This document shows positions 19,373 to 27,280 of a stretch of DNA of 64,000 bases, one piece after another. The DNA comes from JAPLST01 sp964397565. GTDB taxonomy: Bacteria > Auribacterota > UBA3054 > JAPLST01. The stretch spans positions 124,001 to 188,000 of the forward strand of contig CAYNJC010000002.1 in NCBI GenBank assembly GCA_964397565.1, in the 5' to 3' direction. The notes below the pieces were generated by a model that was not told where the DNA came from, made no database searches, and saw only the letters and a list, made by a program, of their open reading frames with translations. Positions within the stretch are counted from its first letter, which is position 1, and each line of letters starts with the position of its first letter. The position numbers and the translations under genes were made by a program.

Positions 19373-19810
19373 ATGACAGCAACGCAGACCACCGTGATGA
19401 CCGTCAGCCGCACGATTGAGTTTTGTGCGGCGCACCGGCTCTGCAATCCGGCCTGGAGCGCGGCCGAGAACGAGCGCGTCTATGGGCGCTGCAGCAATCC
19501 CGGCGGCCATGGTCACAATTACGAGTTGACCATCAGCGTCAGCGGCCCCAAGGACGCGGCCAGCGGGATGATCGTTAATGTGACGGCGCTGCGCGATGTG
19601 CTGCGGGAAGAGGTGGTCGACCAGCTCGACCATCGCAATTTGAACACGGATGTTGCGTTTCTCGCGGGCGTCATCACCACCATGGAAAATCTGGCGGAGA
19701 AGATTGCGGCGCGGCTGATGCCGCGCTTGCAGGCGCTGGGCGTGCGGCTGGTGTCGCTCGCGCTGGCAGAATCCGATCATAATCGCGTTATGGTTCACTT
19801 TCATGACTGA
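19373..19810 (+). CDS. 6-pyruvoyl-tetrahydropterin synthase / 6-carboxytetrahydropterin synthase family
   Basis: 145 residues from ATG 19373. An internal ATG at 19397 would give 137 residues. Motifs: FCAAHRL (first zinc His), YGRCSNPGGHGHNY (catalytic Cys and the two other zinc His), LDHRNLN and ATTMENLA-like TTMENLAEKI with a C-terminal ALAESDHNRV. The spacing and the CSNPGGHGHNY block look more like animal-type PTPS (CNNPNGHGHNY) than E. coli QueD (CGRLHGH). It acts on 7,8-dihydroneopterin triphosphate, giving a tetrahydropterin for biopterin-like cofactors or queuosine/deazapurine synthesis. It overlaps folE by eight bases, so substrate maker and user are translationally coupled. Which of the two products it makes cannot be decided here. 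Confidence 0.9.
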   Translation: MTATQTTVMTVSRTIEFCAAHRLCNPAWSAAENERVYGRCSNPGGHGHNYELTISVSGPKDAASGMIVNVTALRDVLREEVVDQLDHRNLNTDVAFLAGVITTMENLAEKIAARLMPRLQALGVRLVSLALAESDHNRVMVHFHD

Positions 19811-20369
19811 TCTTGAGTTTTACACGGAATTTATTCGGCGGATCGGCGATGACCCCGCCCGCGCGGGCTTGCAGCGCACCCCCGAGCGGATGCAGGAATC
19901 GTATGCCTTTCTCACATCGGGCTATCGCATCAATCTTGAAGACGAGCTGCAGACCGCCATCTTTGAAGAGAAATATGATGAAATGGTATTGGTCAAGCAT
20001 ATCAATTTTTTCAGCTTGTGCGAGCATCACCTGCTGCCGTTCTTTGGCAAAATCCACGTGGCGTACATTCCGCACGGACGCGTGATCGGCTTGAGCAAGA
20101 TTCCGCGGATTGTGGATGTGTACTCGCGGCGCTTGCAGCTGCAGGAACGGATGACCGCGCAGATTGCCGAATGCCTGATGCAGCATTTGCGGCCGTGGGG
20201 CGTGGGCGTGGTATGCGAGGCGATGCATTTGTGCATGGCGATGCGCGGCGTGCAGAAGGTGAAATCGTACACGACAACCAGCGCGATGGAAGGCGGCTTC
20301 AAGAGCGACGCGCGCACGCGCCAGGAGTTCCTGCACTTGATCAGCTTGCCGGAAGTGCACGGAGCGTGA
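19803..20369 (+). CDS. folE: GTP cyclohydrolase I
   Basis: 188 residues. Zinc ligands are visible as CEHHLLPF (Cys and His near 74-77) and HLCMAMRG (Cys near 144). Other family blocks are GLQRTPERM, GRVIGLSKIPRIVD, RRLQLQERMTAQIA and TTTSAMEGGFKSD. It converts GTP to 7,8-dihydroneopterin triphosphate, the first step to folate, biopterin and, through 6-carboxytetrahydropterin, queuosine. The start overlaps the end of the PTPS-like gene by eight bases, and its TGA overlaps the ATG of the next gene. Length is normal for the short bacterial form. Confidence 0.96.
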   Translation: MTDLEFYTEFIRRIGDDPARAGLQRTPERMQESYAFLTSGYRINLEDELQTAIFEEKYDEMVLVKHINFFSLCEHHLLPFFGKIHVAYIPHGRVIGLSKIPRIVDVYSRRLQLQERMTAQIAECLMQHLRPWGVGVVCEAMHLCMAMRGVQKVKSYTTTSAMEGGFKSDARTRQEFLHLISLPEVHGA

Positions 20370-21028
20370 TGCGGCGCGGTGCTTGGCACGCTCTGCTGTT
20401 GCTGGCGCTGGGCGCGGCCGTGGGCGCGGCGGCAGCGACGCCGGCGGTGCCGTCGGGCGCGGATGGGCGCACCTTTCTCGAACATGGCTTGGCGGTGTTG
20501 CACCTGTACGCCCAGCAGACGACCAGTTATGTCGCGGATGTGACGCTGGCGCAGCGTGTGCCTGGCCTGACGCAAACGATCAAAAGCGATTGTCGGATCA
20601 CGCTGACACCGCCACACGTTGTGACGAAGGACGTGCGCAATCCGTATCCGTATGTCGTGGTGGTCAGCAACAATACGGTGACGACGATATTTCCGGCGAC
20701 GCAGGAACGCGACCAGCGCCCACTCCTGGCAGGCGAATCACCGCTTGATTTCATGCTGGGCGTGCCGGACTTGGCGGTGTTGCGCGACTATACTCTGGCG
20801 GTGCGGATCGAGGAAGAGCTGTATGTCGTGACGGCCGTGGCGCGCCCGGCGCAGCGCGCGGCATTCGCGCTCGATATGCTGGCCAATGCCCACCGCGTCG
20901 TGCGCTGCACGATCTGGATTCAGCCGCATCTGCGCCGGGTGGTGCGCACCGAGCGCGTGACGCTGGGCGGCGAGGAAACCACCTATGACATTCGGGCGCA
21001 ATGGTTGAACACAACGCCACAGCAGTAA
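20369..21028 (+). CDS. Periplasmic LolA-like outer-membrane lipoprotein carrier protein
   Basis: 219 residues from the ATG at 20369, which overlaps the folE stop (TGATG). GGAG at 20361 is close upstream. A clear signal peptide (MRRGAWHALLLLALGAAVGAAAA) is cleaved near residue 22-24. The mature part has the alternating beta-strand pattern of LolA/outer-membrane lipoprotein-sorting proteins: YVADVTLAQRVPGLTQTIKS, NPYPYVVVVSNNTVTTIFPA, DYTLAVRIEEELYVVTAVAR and VRCTIWIQPHLRRVVRTERV. The assignment rests on fold pattern, length and the lipoprotein encoded next. It would carry lipoproteins through the periplasm. A DUF-type homologue with another lipid ligand is possible. Confidence 0.65.
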   Translation: MRRGAWHALLLLALGAAVGAAAATPAVPSGADGRTFLEHGLAVLHLYAQQTTSYVADVTLAQRVPGLTQTIKSDCRITLTPPHVVTKDVRNPYPYVVVVSNNTVTTIFPATQERDQRPLLAGESPLDFMLGVPDLAVLRDYTLAVRIEEELYVVTAVARPAQRAAFALDMLANAHRVVRCTIWIQPHLRRVVRTERVTLGGEETTYDIRAQWLNTTPQQ

Positions 21029-21030
21029 TA

Positions 21031-21064
21031 GGTAATCGGTGTTCGGTGTTCGGTGTCCAGTGAC
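21031..21064. repeat. Short tandem-repeat spacer (TCGGTGT units)
   Basis: Three close copies of TCGGTGT followed by a CCAGTGACC variant fill the gap between two genes. It is one of several such 6-7-base repeat runs in spacers of this window. Confidence 0.6.
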
Positions 21065-21092
21065 CAGCATCCGGCATTCACCATCGTCTGCT

Positions 21093-21836
21093 GTGCTTCG
21101 GTGGCAACAGGCTGCACGCCTGCTGAAGGGCGCACTGCGCGGCGCGACACTGCTGGGCCTGCTGGCACTGGCCGGCTGCGAGACGCTGTCATTCAGCGAA
21201 GATGCGTTCACGCGCCTGGATGACGCCGACGCGGCGCGGGTGTTGCGCACGATCGCGGGTGCAACCTCCGCGTGGCAGACGGTCAAAGTAAAACTCGATT
21301 GCACCTTTGTCATGCTGCAGAGCGGCACGCTGCGCAAGGAGACAGCCAACGGCGTCTGCCTCTGGCAGCCGGGCCGGGTGTTGCGCGTCCGTTTTTACAA
21401 GCTGGGCCTGAGCGTCGCCGATGTCTTGTACAACGGGCGTTTCTGGTTCATCACCGATGAGCTGGGCGGCACCATCTCCGTCTGCCGGCGGATTGATTAT
21501 GTGGTCATGCCCGGTATTCCCCGCGTGTTTTTCCAGCAATTGCAGGGCATGCCACACGGCTGGCTGGCCGGCCTGAGTGCCGATGCCGAGGTGGCCGAGA
21601 GCGCGGCGGCCGTGCGCATCACCGACCGGCCGCGCGGCGCAACGCGCACGCTGATATTCCCCAAAGGAGCGGGCATGCCGTCGCTGGTCGAACTGAAGAC
21701 CGCCGACGGCAACGAATTTCGCGCCGCGCTCGGCACGCCGGATACGCACTTTGCCGCCACGCCCAAAACGTTTGTCCCCACCCTTGGACGGTATGCGATC
21801 TACGACCTTGATCGTGGCGCCTGGATCCGGCGCTGA
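21093..21836 (+). CDS. Lipoprotein of LolB/LolA-like fold
   Basis: 247 residues if GTG 21093 is used. The frame is open back to a GTG at 21039, but that stretch is tandem-repeat spacer sequence, so the later start is preferred. The N-terminus is MLRWQQAARLLKGALRG, a hydrophobic core, then the lipobox LALAGC. After it come beta-strand-rich segments (VKVKLDCTFVMLQSG, LWQPGRVLRVRFYKLGLSVADVLYNGRFWFI, VELKTADGNEFRAALG) resembling LolB or DUF4292-type lipoproteins. Position right after a LolA-like gene suggests a carrier/acceptor pair for outer-membrane lipoprotein delivery. That is inference, as no alignment was run. It ends seven bases before rlmN. Confidence 0.6.
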   Translation: MLRWQQAARLLKGALRGATLLGLLALAGCETLSFSEDAFTRLDDADAARVLRTIAGATSAWQTVKVKLDCTFVMLQSGTLRKETANGVCLWQPGRVLRVRFYKLGLSVADVLYNGRFWFITDELGGTISVCRRIDYVVMPGIPRVFFQQLQGMPHGWLAGLSADAEVAESAAAVRITDRPRGATRTLIFPKGAGMPSLVELKTADGNEFRAALGTPDTHFAATPKTFVPTLGRYAIYDLDRGAWIRR

Positions 21837-21843
21837 ACCGCTG

Positions 21844-22875
21844 ATGCCCACTAGCGTCACGGCCTGTCTGCGCGCCGAACTTGAGCAGCAGTTTGCGCAA
21901 CGCGGCTGGCCGGCGTTTCACGCGCGCCAAGTGTGGCAATGGCTGTATCGCCGCCACGCCGGGACGTACCAAGCCATGAGCGAACTGCCGCGCGGCCTGC
22001 AAGCCACTCTGGCGCACGCGTTGCCGTTGACGGGCAGCACGGTGCGCGCGCTGCACCACAGCGCCGACGGCAGTGAAAAGCGGGTCCTGACCTTGGCCGA
22101 TCGCGAAACGGTCGAGAGTGTCTGGATCCCGATGGGCGCGCACGCGACTGTGTGTCTCTCGACCCAAGTGGGCTGCCCGATCGGTTGCGCGTTTTGCGCG
22201 AGTGGCGCAGGCGGCTTTGTGCGCAATCTCAGCGCCGCGGAAATTGTCGAGCAAGTCTGGCATGCCGGCGCGGCCCATCCGCGCAGCGAAATCAACAATC
22301 TGGTCTTCATGGGCATGGGTGAGCCGCTGCTGAACTGGGCGCAGGTTGTACGCGCGATTCAGATTCTGAACGACGACTTCGGCTTGTGCATTGGGGCGCG
22401 GCGGATGACGGTCTCGACCGTCGGCGTGGTGCGCGGCATCGCCGCGCTGGCCCGGGATGCGCCGCAAGTCAATCTGGCGGTGTCATTGCATGCAACGACC
22501 GACGCCCTGCGCCGGACGCTGATCCCTCACTGCCCGACCAGTCTGCATGAGCTGATGGACGCGCTGGTGCATTATTACGCCGCGACGCGCCGGCGGGTGA
22601 CCTTCGAGTATGTCTTGCTGCGCGGCGTCAATGATTCGTGGCGCGACGCGCAGCGCCTGGCTGCACTGATCAAGCGCGTGCCCGGCAAAGTGAACGTGAT
22701 TCCCTACAATCCGATCCCGGGCGGCGCGTTTGCGGCGCCCTCACCCGAAAATGTGCGTGATTTTGTAGAATATCTATGTGGCGAGCATGTGACGGCGATT
22801 GCGCGCCGCCGCAAAGGCGATGACATCGCCGCCGCGTGCGGGCAATTGCGTCGCGTGCTGGCCGAGAGCCCATAA
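21844..22875 (+). CDS. rlmN: 23S rRNA (adenine-2503-C2)-methyltransferase / tRNA A37 C2-methyltransferase
   Basis: 343 residues from ATG 21844. It is a radical-SAM enzyme: CxxxCxxC at residues 111, 115 and 118 (CPIGCAFCASG), preceded by ATVCLSTQVG. Other blocks are NNLVFMGMGEPLLNW, RRMTVSTVGVV, LAVSLHATTD, EYVLLRGVND and PYNPIPG. The second catalytic cysteine, which forms a methyl-dithioacetal path in RlmN, is in the C-terminal RKGDDIAAACGQLR. N-terminal residues 10-50 (FHARQVWQWLYRR) form the RNA-binding accessory domain. It methylates A2503 of 23S rRNA and A37 of some tRNAs. The gene follows the lipoprotein by seven bases in the same operon-like run. Confidence 0.95.
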   Translation: MPTSVTACLRAELEQQFAQRGWPAFHARQVWQWLYRRHAGTYQAMSELPRGLQATLAHALPLTGSTVRALHHSADGSEKRVLTLADRETVESVWIPMGAHATVCLSTQVGCPIGCAFCASGAGGFVRNLSAAEIVEQVWHAGAAHPRSEINNLVFMGMGEPLLNWAQVVRAIQILNDDFGLCIGARRMTVSTVGVVRGIAALARDAPQVNLAVSLHATTDALRRTLIPHCPTSLHELMDALVHYYAATRRRVTFEYVLLRGVNDSWRDAQRLAALIKRVPGKVNVIPYNPIPGGAFAAPSPENVRDFVEYLCGEHVTAIARRRKGDDIAAACGQLRRVLAESP

Positions 22876-22908
22876 CCGCTTGCGAACCCCGACCCGAAAG
22901 GAAACCAG

Positions 22909-23406
22909 ATGGAACGCTTCGACCACAATGGCAAACTCATCGTCCCGGATCACGCCGTGATCGCGCATGAGCTCAAGAAGCTGGGCGTCGAGACCGCCGG
23001 CGTCGTGCGCGTACAACAGGTGTTTTGCCCGAACGGCCATCAACTGATCTTGCGCGACAACACCTTGTTCGACAACGTGCCGGGTATCAAGTTACTCTTG
23101 AGCGGCGCACAAGGTGCGGAAGAGATTTACATCTCTTCGGTGTTGAACAAGCGCCAACGCAGTGGTGGCGGTATTTTCCGCGTGGGCGACCGGCTCGAGG
23201 TGCGCTGCCCGATCTGCAGTGTGCAACTGCCGGTGCTGGCACCGTGCGATTGCCAGTGGGACGGCGAGTACGTCATGCTCTCGCTGGATGAAGACCCGAC
23301 CAATCGCAACGCGGTCTGCTTCTGCAACATCTGGGGCTGTCCCAATGGCGACATCCGCCTGGCCGGCGAAGTGATTGCGGAATACCAGCGCAATTATGAA
23401 CTCTGA
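22909..23406 (+). CDS. Cysteine-rich conserved-looking protein of unknown function, probable zinc binder
   Basis: 165 residues with a good ribosome site (AAAGGA ending eight bases before ATG 22909). I do not recognise the family. Visible features: VFCPNGHQLI near 39-48, CPICSVQLPVLAPCDC near 103-118, and CFCNIWGCPNGD near 143-154. This gives nine cysteines plus one histidine in three groups, typical of treble-clef or ribbon zinc sites. The middle is a mixed alpha/beta segment (GIKLLLSGAQGAEEIYISSVLNKR). There is no signal peptide, so it is cytoplasmic. It follows rlmN by 33 bases, so cotranscription is possible. A role in RNA or protein handling would be a guess. Confidence 0.7.
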   Translation: MERFDHNGKLIVPDHAVIAHELKKLGVETAGVVRVQQVFCPNGHQLILRDNTLFDNVPGIKLLLSGAQGAEEIYISSVLNKRQRSGGGIFRVGDRLEVRCPICSVQLPVLAPCDCQWDGEYVMLSLDEDPTNRNAVCFCNIWGCPNGDIRLAGEVIAEYQRNYEL

Positions 23407-23784
23407 TGCTATGAACATGAATTGCCGCACTTCATTGTGTACAACATGGTTTTGCCGCAAAAACACTGTTGCTCTGCATCCTCACATAATATGGCCACGA
23501 AGACACGAAGGCACGCAGAAATCGCAGCAACCAGGCATTGGTTGTCGTGCAGCTGCGGCATGCAGCGTTTTGACAACCAAACATGTCACTTCTGTTGCTG
23601 CTGCTTCTTCGTGTCGTGGCTGGCGTCTGCTAGTCCCGCCCTGCGGCGTGGATGCCTTCGTGGCAACTCTCTCTGCTTCTGCCCTGAATCCCGCCGCTGG
23701 CGGGACTCCAAGCAGCCCTGAACCCTGAACCCTGAACCCTGAACTTGTTACCTTCAACTTCTAACCTTTAACTTTCAACTGCCC
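23407..23784. repeat. Repeat-filled spacer, including (CCCTGAA)4
   Basis: No gene seen. Bases 23490-23515 resemble a degenerate run of CACGAAG units. 23631-23652 is a diverged CCAGTCCCGCC-type repeat. 23692-23708 has CCCGCCGCTGGCGGGA, a short palindrome seen elsewhere in spacers. 23716-23744 is (CCCTGAA)4, then AACTT/TAACTTT-type units run to the start codon at 23785. Confidence 0.75.
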
Positions 23785-24837
23785 ATGCGCATCTTAGTGA
23801 CCGGTACCATTGCGGGCTTGGAAGACCGCGAGTGGCTGCAGCGCGTCTGCACGCTCGGCCAGCAGCACGGTATAGCGATTGCCTATTTCGACATGGTCGC
23901 GCGCATGACCAGCAACGGCGAGAAGCCGATGGAGCGCCTGCTGGGCACGACCGACTATATTCTTGAATTGATCCGCGAGCGCGAGTACGAGCGGATCGGC
24001 TTCGAGATCGAGAAACACGACTACGCGCACGTCATTGTGCGCGCGCCGGCAACGGTCGAATGGAATCGCATCAACCGCAAATTCAAGGACAGCAAGTACA
24101 TTCGCGAGTTCATCAATCCCGACATGATCGTTACCCTGATTGACGCCGAGTGGCTGGTGCAGCAGCGGCTCGAAAAGCCGCCGGCGCACGACTTGTTCCT
24201 GCAGGCCATCAAGGAGCGCAACCACACCATTTATGAGATCCTCTCGTGGATGAACGAGGAAGTCAGCCTGAGTGAGGACTGGGCCAAGATGATGAACATC
24301 CGGCATGTCGTCATGGCCGTGCGCGAGCCGCCGCAGAACTTGCTGACCTTCTTCCTCGATCCCAATGTCCTGCTCATGTACGCCAGCTACTCGATGACCC
24401 ACGCCGATCCGGACGTGCGCAAGCAGATCACGCAGCTGATCCACAGATTGCGCTGGTACGGCGCCGTGCTCGATCCGCAGAGCATTGAAATCTCGACCGG
24501 CACCGACCCGACCGACAAAAAAGACCGCGAGGCCACCTATTCTTTTACGGTGCATCGCGACCTGCACTGGTATGTCGGCAAGTGTGACGCGGTCGTGGCA
24601 ATCCATCCCTATCTGGACCGCCCGCCGCTCAGCACCGGCATGATGGATGAACTCGGCCATGCCCGCGATTATCACAAGTCACGCTACATGATCTTCCCGC
24701 AGGCTTTCAGCCCGTTTGTCACCGACAGCTATATCGAAAAAGGCCATGTCTTTGACACCGGCGAGCACTTCTGCGCACACCTCGAACAGGAAGACCACCT
24801 GCCACCAAAATACAAATCACTGTACGAAGGGAGTTGA
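23785..24837 (+). CDS. AdkA-like domain lacking a P-loop, fused to a nucleoside deoxyribosyltransferase-like domain
   Basis: 350 residues. The N-terminal about 190 residues follow the strand order of archaeal-type adenylate kinases: MRILVTGTIAGLED at the place of the P-loop, HVIVRAPATVEWNRIN, then NPDMIVTLIDAEWLVQQRL. However, the P-loop GxxxxGK[ST] is absent, so ATP binding of the usual type is doubtful. The C-terminal about 150 residues (VLLMYASYSMTHADPDVRKQ, LRWYGAVLDPQSIEI, CDAVVAIHPYLDRPPLSTGM, DELGHARDY) resemble nucleoside 2-deoxyribosyltransferase-like folds, with a Glu in the DELGHA block at the usual catalytic place. The next gene starts three bases after the stop and encodes a beta-helix protein, so the two likely work together. 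The family reading is from pattern only; a nucleotide-related role is inferred. Confidence 0.55.
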   Translation: MRILVTGTIAGLEDREWLQRVCTLGQQHGIAIAYFDMVARMTSNGEKPMERLLGTTDYILELIREREYERIGFEIEKHDYAHVIVRAPATVEWNRINRKFKDSKYIREFINPDMIVTLIDAEWLVQQRLEKPPAHDLFLQAIKERNHTIYEILSWMNEEVSLSEDWAKMMNIRHVVMAVREPPQNLLTFFLDPNVLLMYASYSMTHADPDVRKQITQLIHRLRWYGAVLDPQSIEISTGTDPTDKKDREATYSFTVHRDLHWYVGKCDAVVAIHPYLDRPPLSTGMMDELGHARDYHKSRYMIFPQAFSPFVTDSYIEKGHVFDTGEHFCAHLEQEDHLPPKYKSLYEGS

Positions 24838-24839
24838 CT

Positions 24840-25718
24840 ATGGCCACCACGCTCGATCAGTTGCTGGCGCCGGCGCGCTTCTTTGATTTTAGCGCGTATC
24901 CGTTCGAGCATCACAAGCTGTTTGTGCGGCCGGGCGTGCGCACGGTCGTGGACGCGCTCGACCAGATCGGGCCGTACTGCCAGGAGATGCTCGCACAATT
25001 CCCCGAAGAGTATTGCGACGAATATGAAGTGGCGCACAATGACTGGCCCAGCACGGTCTGCGAAGGCGCCTTTCGCGTGATCCTCGATGAGAGCACGGTC
25101 TTTGCGCCGGATCGGATCATCGCCGGGGCCGACGCGCAGTTCATCTTCGTGGATCGCACGGCCCAGGTGCGTGGCGGCGTCATTGACCTGCGCGGCGGCA
25201 GCGTCTTCATCGGCGCGGCGGCGGTGGTCGAGGGCGCGTGGTTGTGCGGCCCGACGCTGATCGGCGCCGGCACGACGGTGCGGCCGGGCGCCTATGTTCG
25301 CGGCAATGTCATCCTTGGCCGCAACGTCACCGCCCGCGGCGAAATCAAAAACGCCGTCATCATGGATGACGCGGATTTCCCGCATCCCTCCTATGTGGGT
25401 GACAGCATCTGCGGCTATCACACCCATTTCGGCAATCAAGCCACCGCCGCCAATCTCAGTATTTTCGGGCGCAAAGACATGCTCACGTTGAAAGTTGACG
25501 GGCAGACCTTCGATCTCGGCCGGCGCAAGATCGGTATCATCATGGGCGACTTCGCGCAGGTCGGCTGCAATGCCGTCGCCGATCCGGCCACGTTCTTGCT
25601 GCCGCACACGATTGTCTACGCCTTGACGCGCATCAACAGCGGCATCTACGGCCCGCATGAAGTCTTGAAGAACAAGCCGATGGAGCACGGCATCATCGAG
25701 CGCGCCCCGCTGCGCTGA
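24840..25718 (+). CDS. Left-handed beta-helix (GlmU C-terminal-like) protein
   Basis: 292 residues from ATG 24840. GGAG (24830-24833) is six bases upstream. Residues about 90-260 show hexapeptide repeats of a left-handed beta-helix (VFAPDRIIAGADAQFIFVDR, VRGGVIDLRGGSVFIGAAAV, LIGAGTTVRPGAYVRGNVIL, VTARGEIKNAVIMDDADFPH), ending with FGNQATAANLSIFG and MGDFAQVGCNAV, as in the acetyltransferase half of GlmU and other sugar-nucleotide acyltransferases. There is no nucleotidyltransferase domain; the first 80 residues are instead an unrecognised helical region. It is coupled by three bases to the AdkA/NDT-like gene. It may act as an acyltransferase on a nucleotide or sugar nucleotide, or be a structural partner. 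The substrate is unknown. Confidence 0.7.
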   Translation: MATTLDQLLAPARFFDFSAYPFEHHKLFVRPGVRTVVDALDQIGPYCQEMLAQFPEEYCDEYEVAHNDWPSTVCEGAFRVILDESTVFAPDRIIAGADAQFIFVDRTAQVRGGVIDLRGGSVFIGAAAVVEGAWLCGPTLIGAGTTVRPGAYVRGNVILGRNVTARGEIKNAVIMDDADFPHPSYVGDSICGYHTHFGNQATAANLSIFGRKDMLTLKVDGQTFDLGRRKIGIIMGDFAQVGCNAVADPATFLLPHTIVYALTRINSGIYGPHEVLKNKPMEHGIIERAPLR

Positions 25719-25735
25719 TCAGCGCAGCCTTGGTT
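25709..25735 (+). terminator. Intrinsic terminator of the 23.8-25.7 kb pair
   Basis: A perfect palindrome at 25709-25728 (GCTGCGCT, GATC loop, AGCGCAGC) is followed by CTTGGTTTT. The TGA stop lies inside the stem. Confidence 0.7.
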
Positions 25736-26064
25736 TTGCGATGAAGGGTGCCCTGCGGTGTACTGCCTTTCGTGCGCAATGGTTGCTTGTGGCTTGTTCT
25801 TGACGAGTGGCCTATTGGCTGGCAGTTTCTCCCCTGTGCCGATGATGCGGATGGTTTTTTTGCAAGAGAACCAGCAGGCATCATGATGTGCCGGCTCTTG
25901 TTCCTCGTCGCAGCTAGGGCACCCCACTACTCATAGCTGACCGCACCTGCAGCGGGTACTGGCGACGCGCACCGCGCAGCGGAGCGCTTGTTGCGCCGTT
26001 GCCGCGTTCGCAGCCACTCTTCGTTGTCGTCGCTATCGCGTTCTAATTGTCGCGGATCACGCGC
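25736..26064. other. Convergent intergenic stretch, no gene seen
   Basis: About 330 bases between two convergent genes. Only short random open frames are present. No RNA gene, repeat shared with other spacers, or second terminator was recognised. Confidence 0.5.
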
Positions 26065-27261
26065 TTAGCCTCCGCGCTTGAGCGAGACTTGGATGATGTC
26101 GGCATTCTGATTGATCGCCTTCAGTACGGCATCAGACGGCATGTCGTCCAGCCGCAAGGTGCATGACGCCGTCGCGCCACCTTCGAAGATCATGTTTTCC
26201 ATTTCTTCGATGTTGACGCCTTGATTGCGCAGTTCGCCAAGCACGCCGGCCAGCACGCCCACATGATTGTAATGGCGCACGACCAGGCTGATCGTCGCGC
26301 ATGACTTGGCGCGAATGTTCACGGCATTGCGCGGCTTGCCGGTGTCACGGTAGCTGCGCACAATGTTGACCACCTCGTCGGCAATGGCTTCGGAAGACTG
26401 ATCCGTGGAGGCGCCAATGTGCGGCGTGCAGACGGTTGCCGCCGCCAGCTCGCGATCCTCGAACGGCGCAACGCCCGGCGCCGGCTCATTTTCGAACACA
26501 TCCAGCGCGACCCGCAGCCCCTTCTCCTTGATCGCCGCCTTCAGCGCGGCGGTGTTGACCACATCCCCGCGCGACGTGTTGATGAACAGCGCGCCTTTTT
26601 TCAGGGCCGCAAAGAACGCGGCATCAATCATCTGCTTGGTCTCTTTGCTGCCGGCGACATGCACGCTGATCACGTCGGCCTGCGCGGCCACCTCACGCGG
26701 CGTGGCGCAACAGCCGATTCCAAGCTCTTCCGCAACCGCAGGTGTCAAGCTGCGCGACCAGGCAATGACGTTCATCTCCAGCCCTTGCGCGCGACGCGCG
26801 ACCGACTTGCCAATGGCGCCCAGACCGATAATGCCCAGCGTGCGACCCTTCAAGCCACGCGCCTTGCTGTATTCCTTCTTGTTCCACGCGCCGTTGCGCA
26901 ACTCGACCGTGGCGTCCACAATGCGGCGGTCGGCGGCGATCATCAAACCAATCGCCAATTCCGCCACTGCATCATTATTCTTGCCGGGGCAATTCGCCAC
27001 ATGAATGCCGCGACTGTTGGCGGCCGCGAGGTCAATCGTGTTGACACCCGCGCCGGCACGAATGATCAATGACAAGGCCGGCGCGGCCTCGATCGTGGCC
27101 GCCGTGACCTGGGTCGAGCGCACAATCAACACTTCGGCATCGCCGATGACAGCGGGCAACGTCTGCGCGCTGGCATCCGGATTGACGATGACGGCCGCAC
27201 CAAGTTGTTCCAAGGCCTTGACGGCGCGGCTCGAGAGTTTGTCGGCAATGAGGATGTTCAT
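26065..27261 (-). CDS. serA: D-3-phosphoglycerate dehydrogenase with C-terminal ACT domain
   Basis: 398 residues. It has the D-isomer-specific 2-hydroxyacid dehydrogenase fold: IIRAGAGVNTIDLAAANSRG near 65-85, NAD site LGIIGLGAIGKSVARRAQ near 142-160, NTSRGDVV near 228, and the catalytic His in CTPHIGAST near 282. The last about 75 residues (LVVRHYNHVGVLAGVLGELR...ATASCTLRLDD) form an ACT domain, which binds serine in regulated family members. It catalyses the first step of serine synthesis. It is the third gene of a minus-strand run, 19 bases after the M28 peptidase gene. No ribosome site is visible before the ATG. Confidence 0.93.
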   Translation of the reverse strand: MNILIADKLSSRAVKALEQLGAAVIVNPDASAQTLPAVIGDAEVLIVRSTQVTAATIEAAPALSLIIRAGAGVNTIDLAAANSRGIHVANCPGKNNDAVAELAIGLMIAADRRIVDATVELRNGAWNKKEYSKARGLKGRTLGIIGLGAIGKSVARRAQGLEMNVIAWSRSLTPAVAEELGIGCCATPREVAAQADVISVHVAGSKETKQMIDAAFFAALKKGALFINTSRGDVVNTAALKAAIKEKGLRVALDVFENEPAPGVAPFEDRELAAATVCTPHIGASTDQSSEAIADEVVNIVRSYRDTGKPRNAVNIRAKSCATISLVVRHYNHVGVLAGVLGELRNQGVNIEEMENMIFEGGATASCTLRLDDMPSDAVLKAINQNADIIQVSLKRGG

Positions 27262-27280
27262 AGGAGTAGGTGTGAGGATG

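Noticed and set aside
23375..23728. Open frame spanning the spacer after the Cys-rich gene
   Set aside because: It reads through tandem repeats and palindromes; codon content is unlike its neighbours.
23716..23744. Direct repeats as a CRISPR array
   Set aside because: Units are 7 bases with no spacers and no cas genes nearby; it is a tandem repeat.
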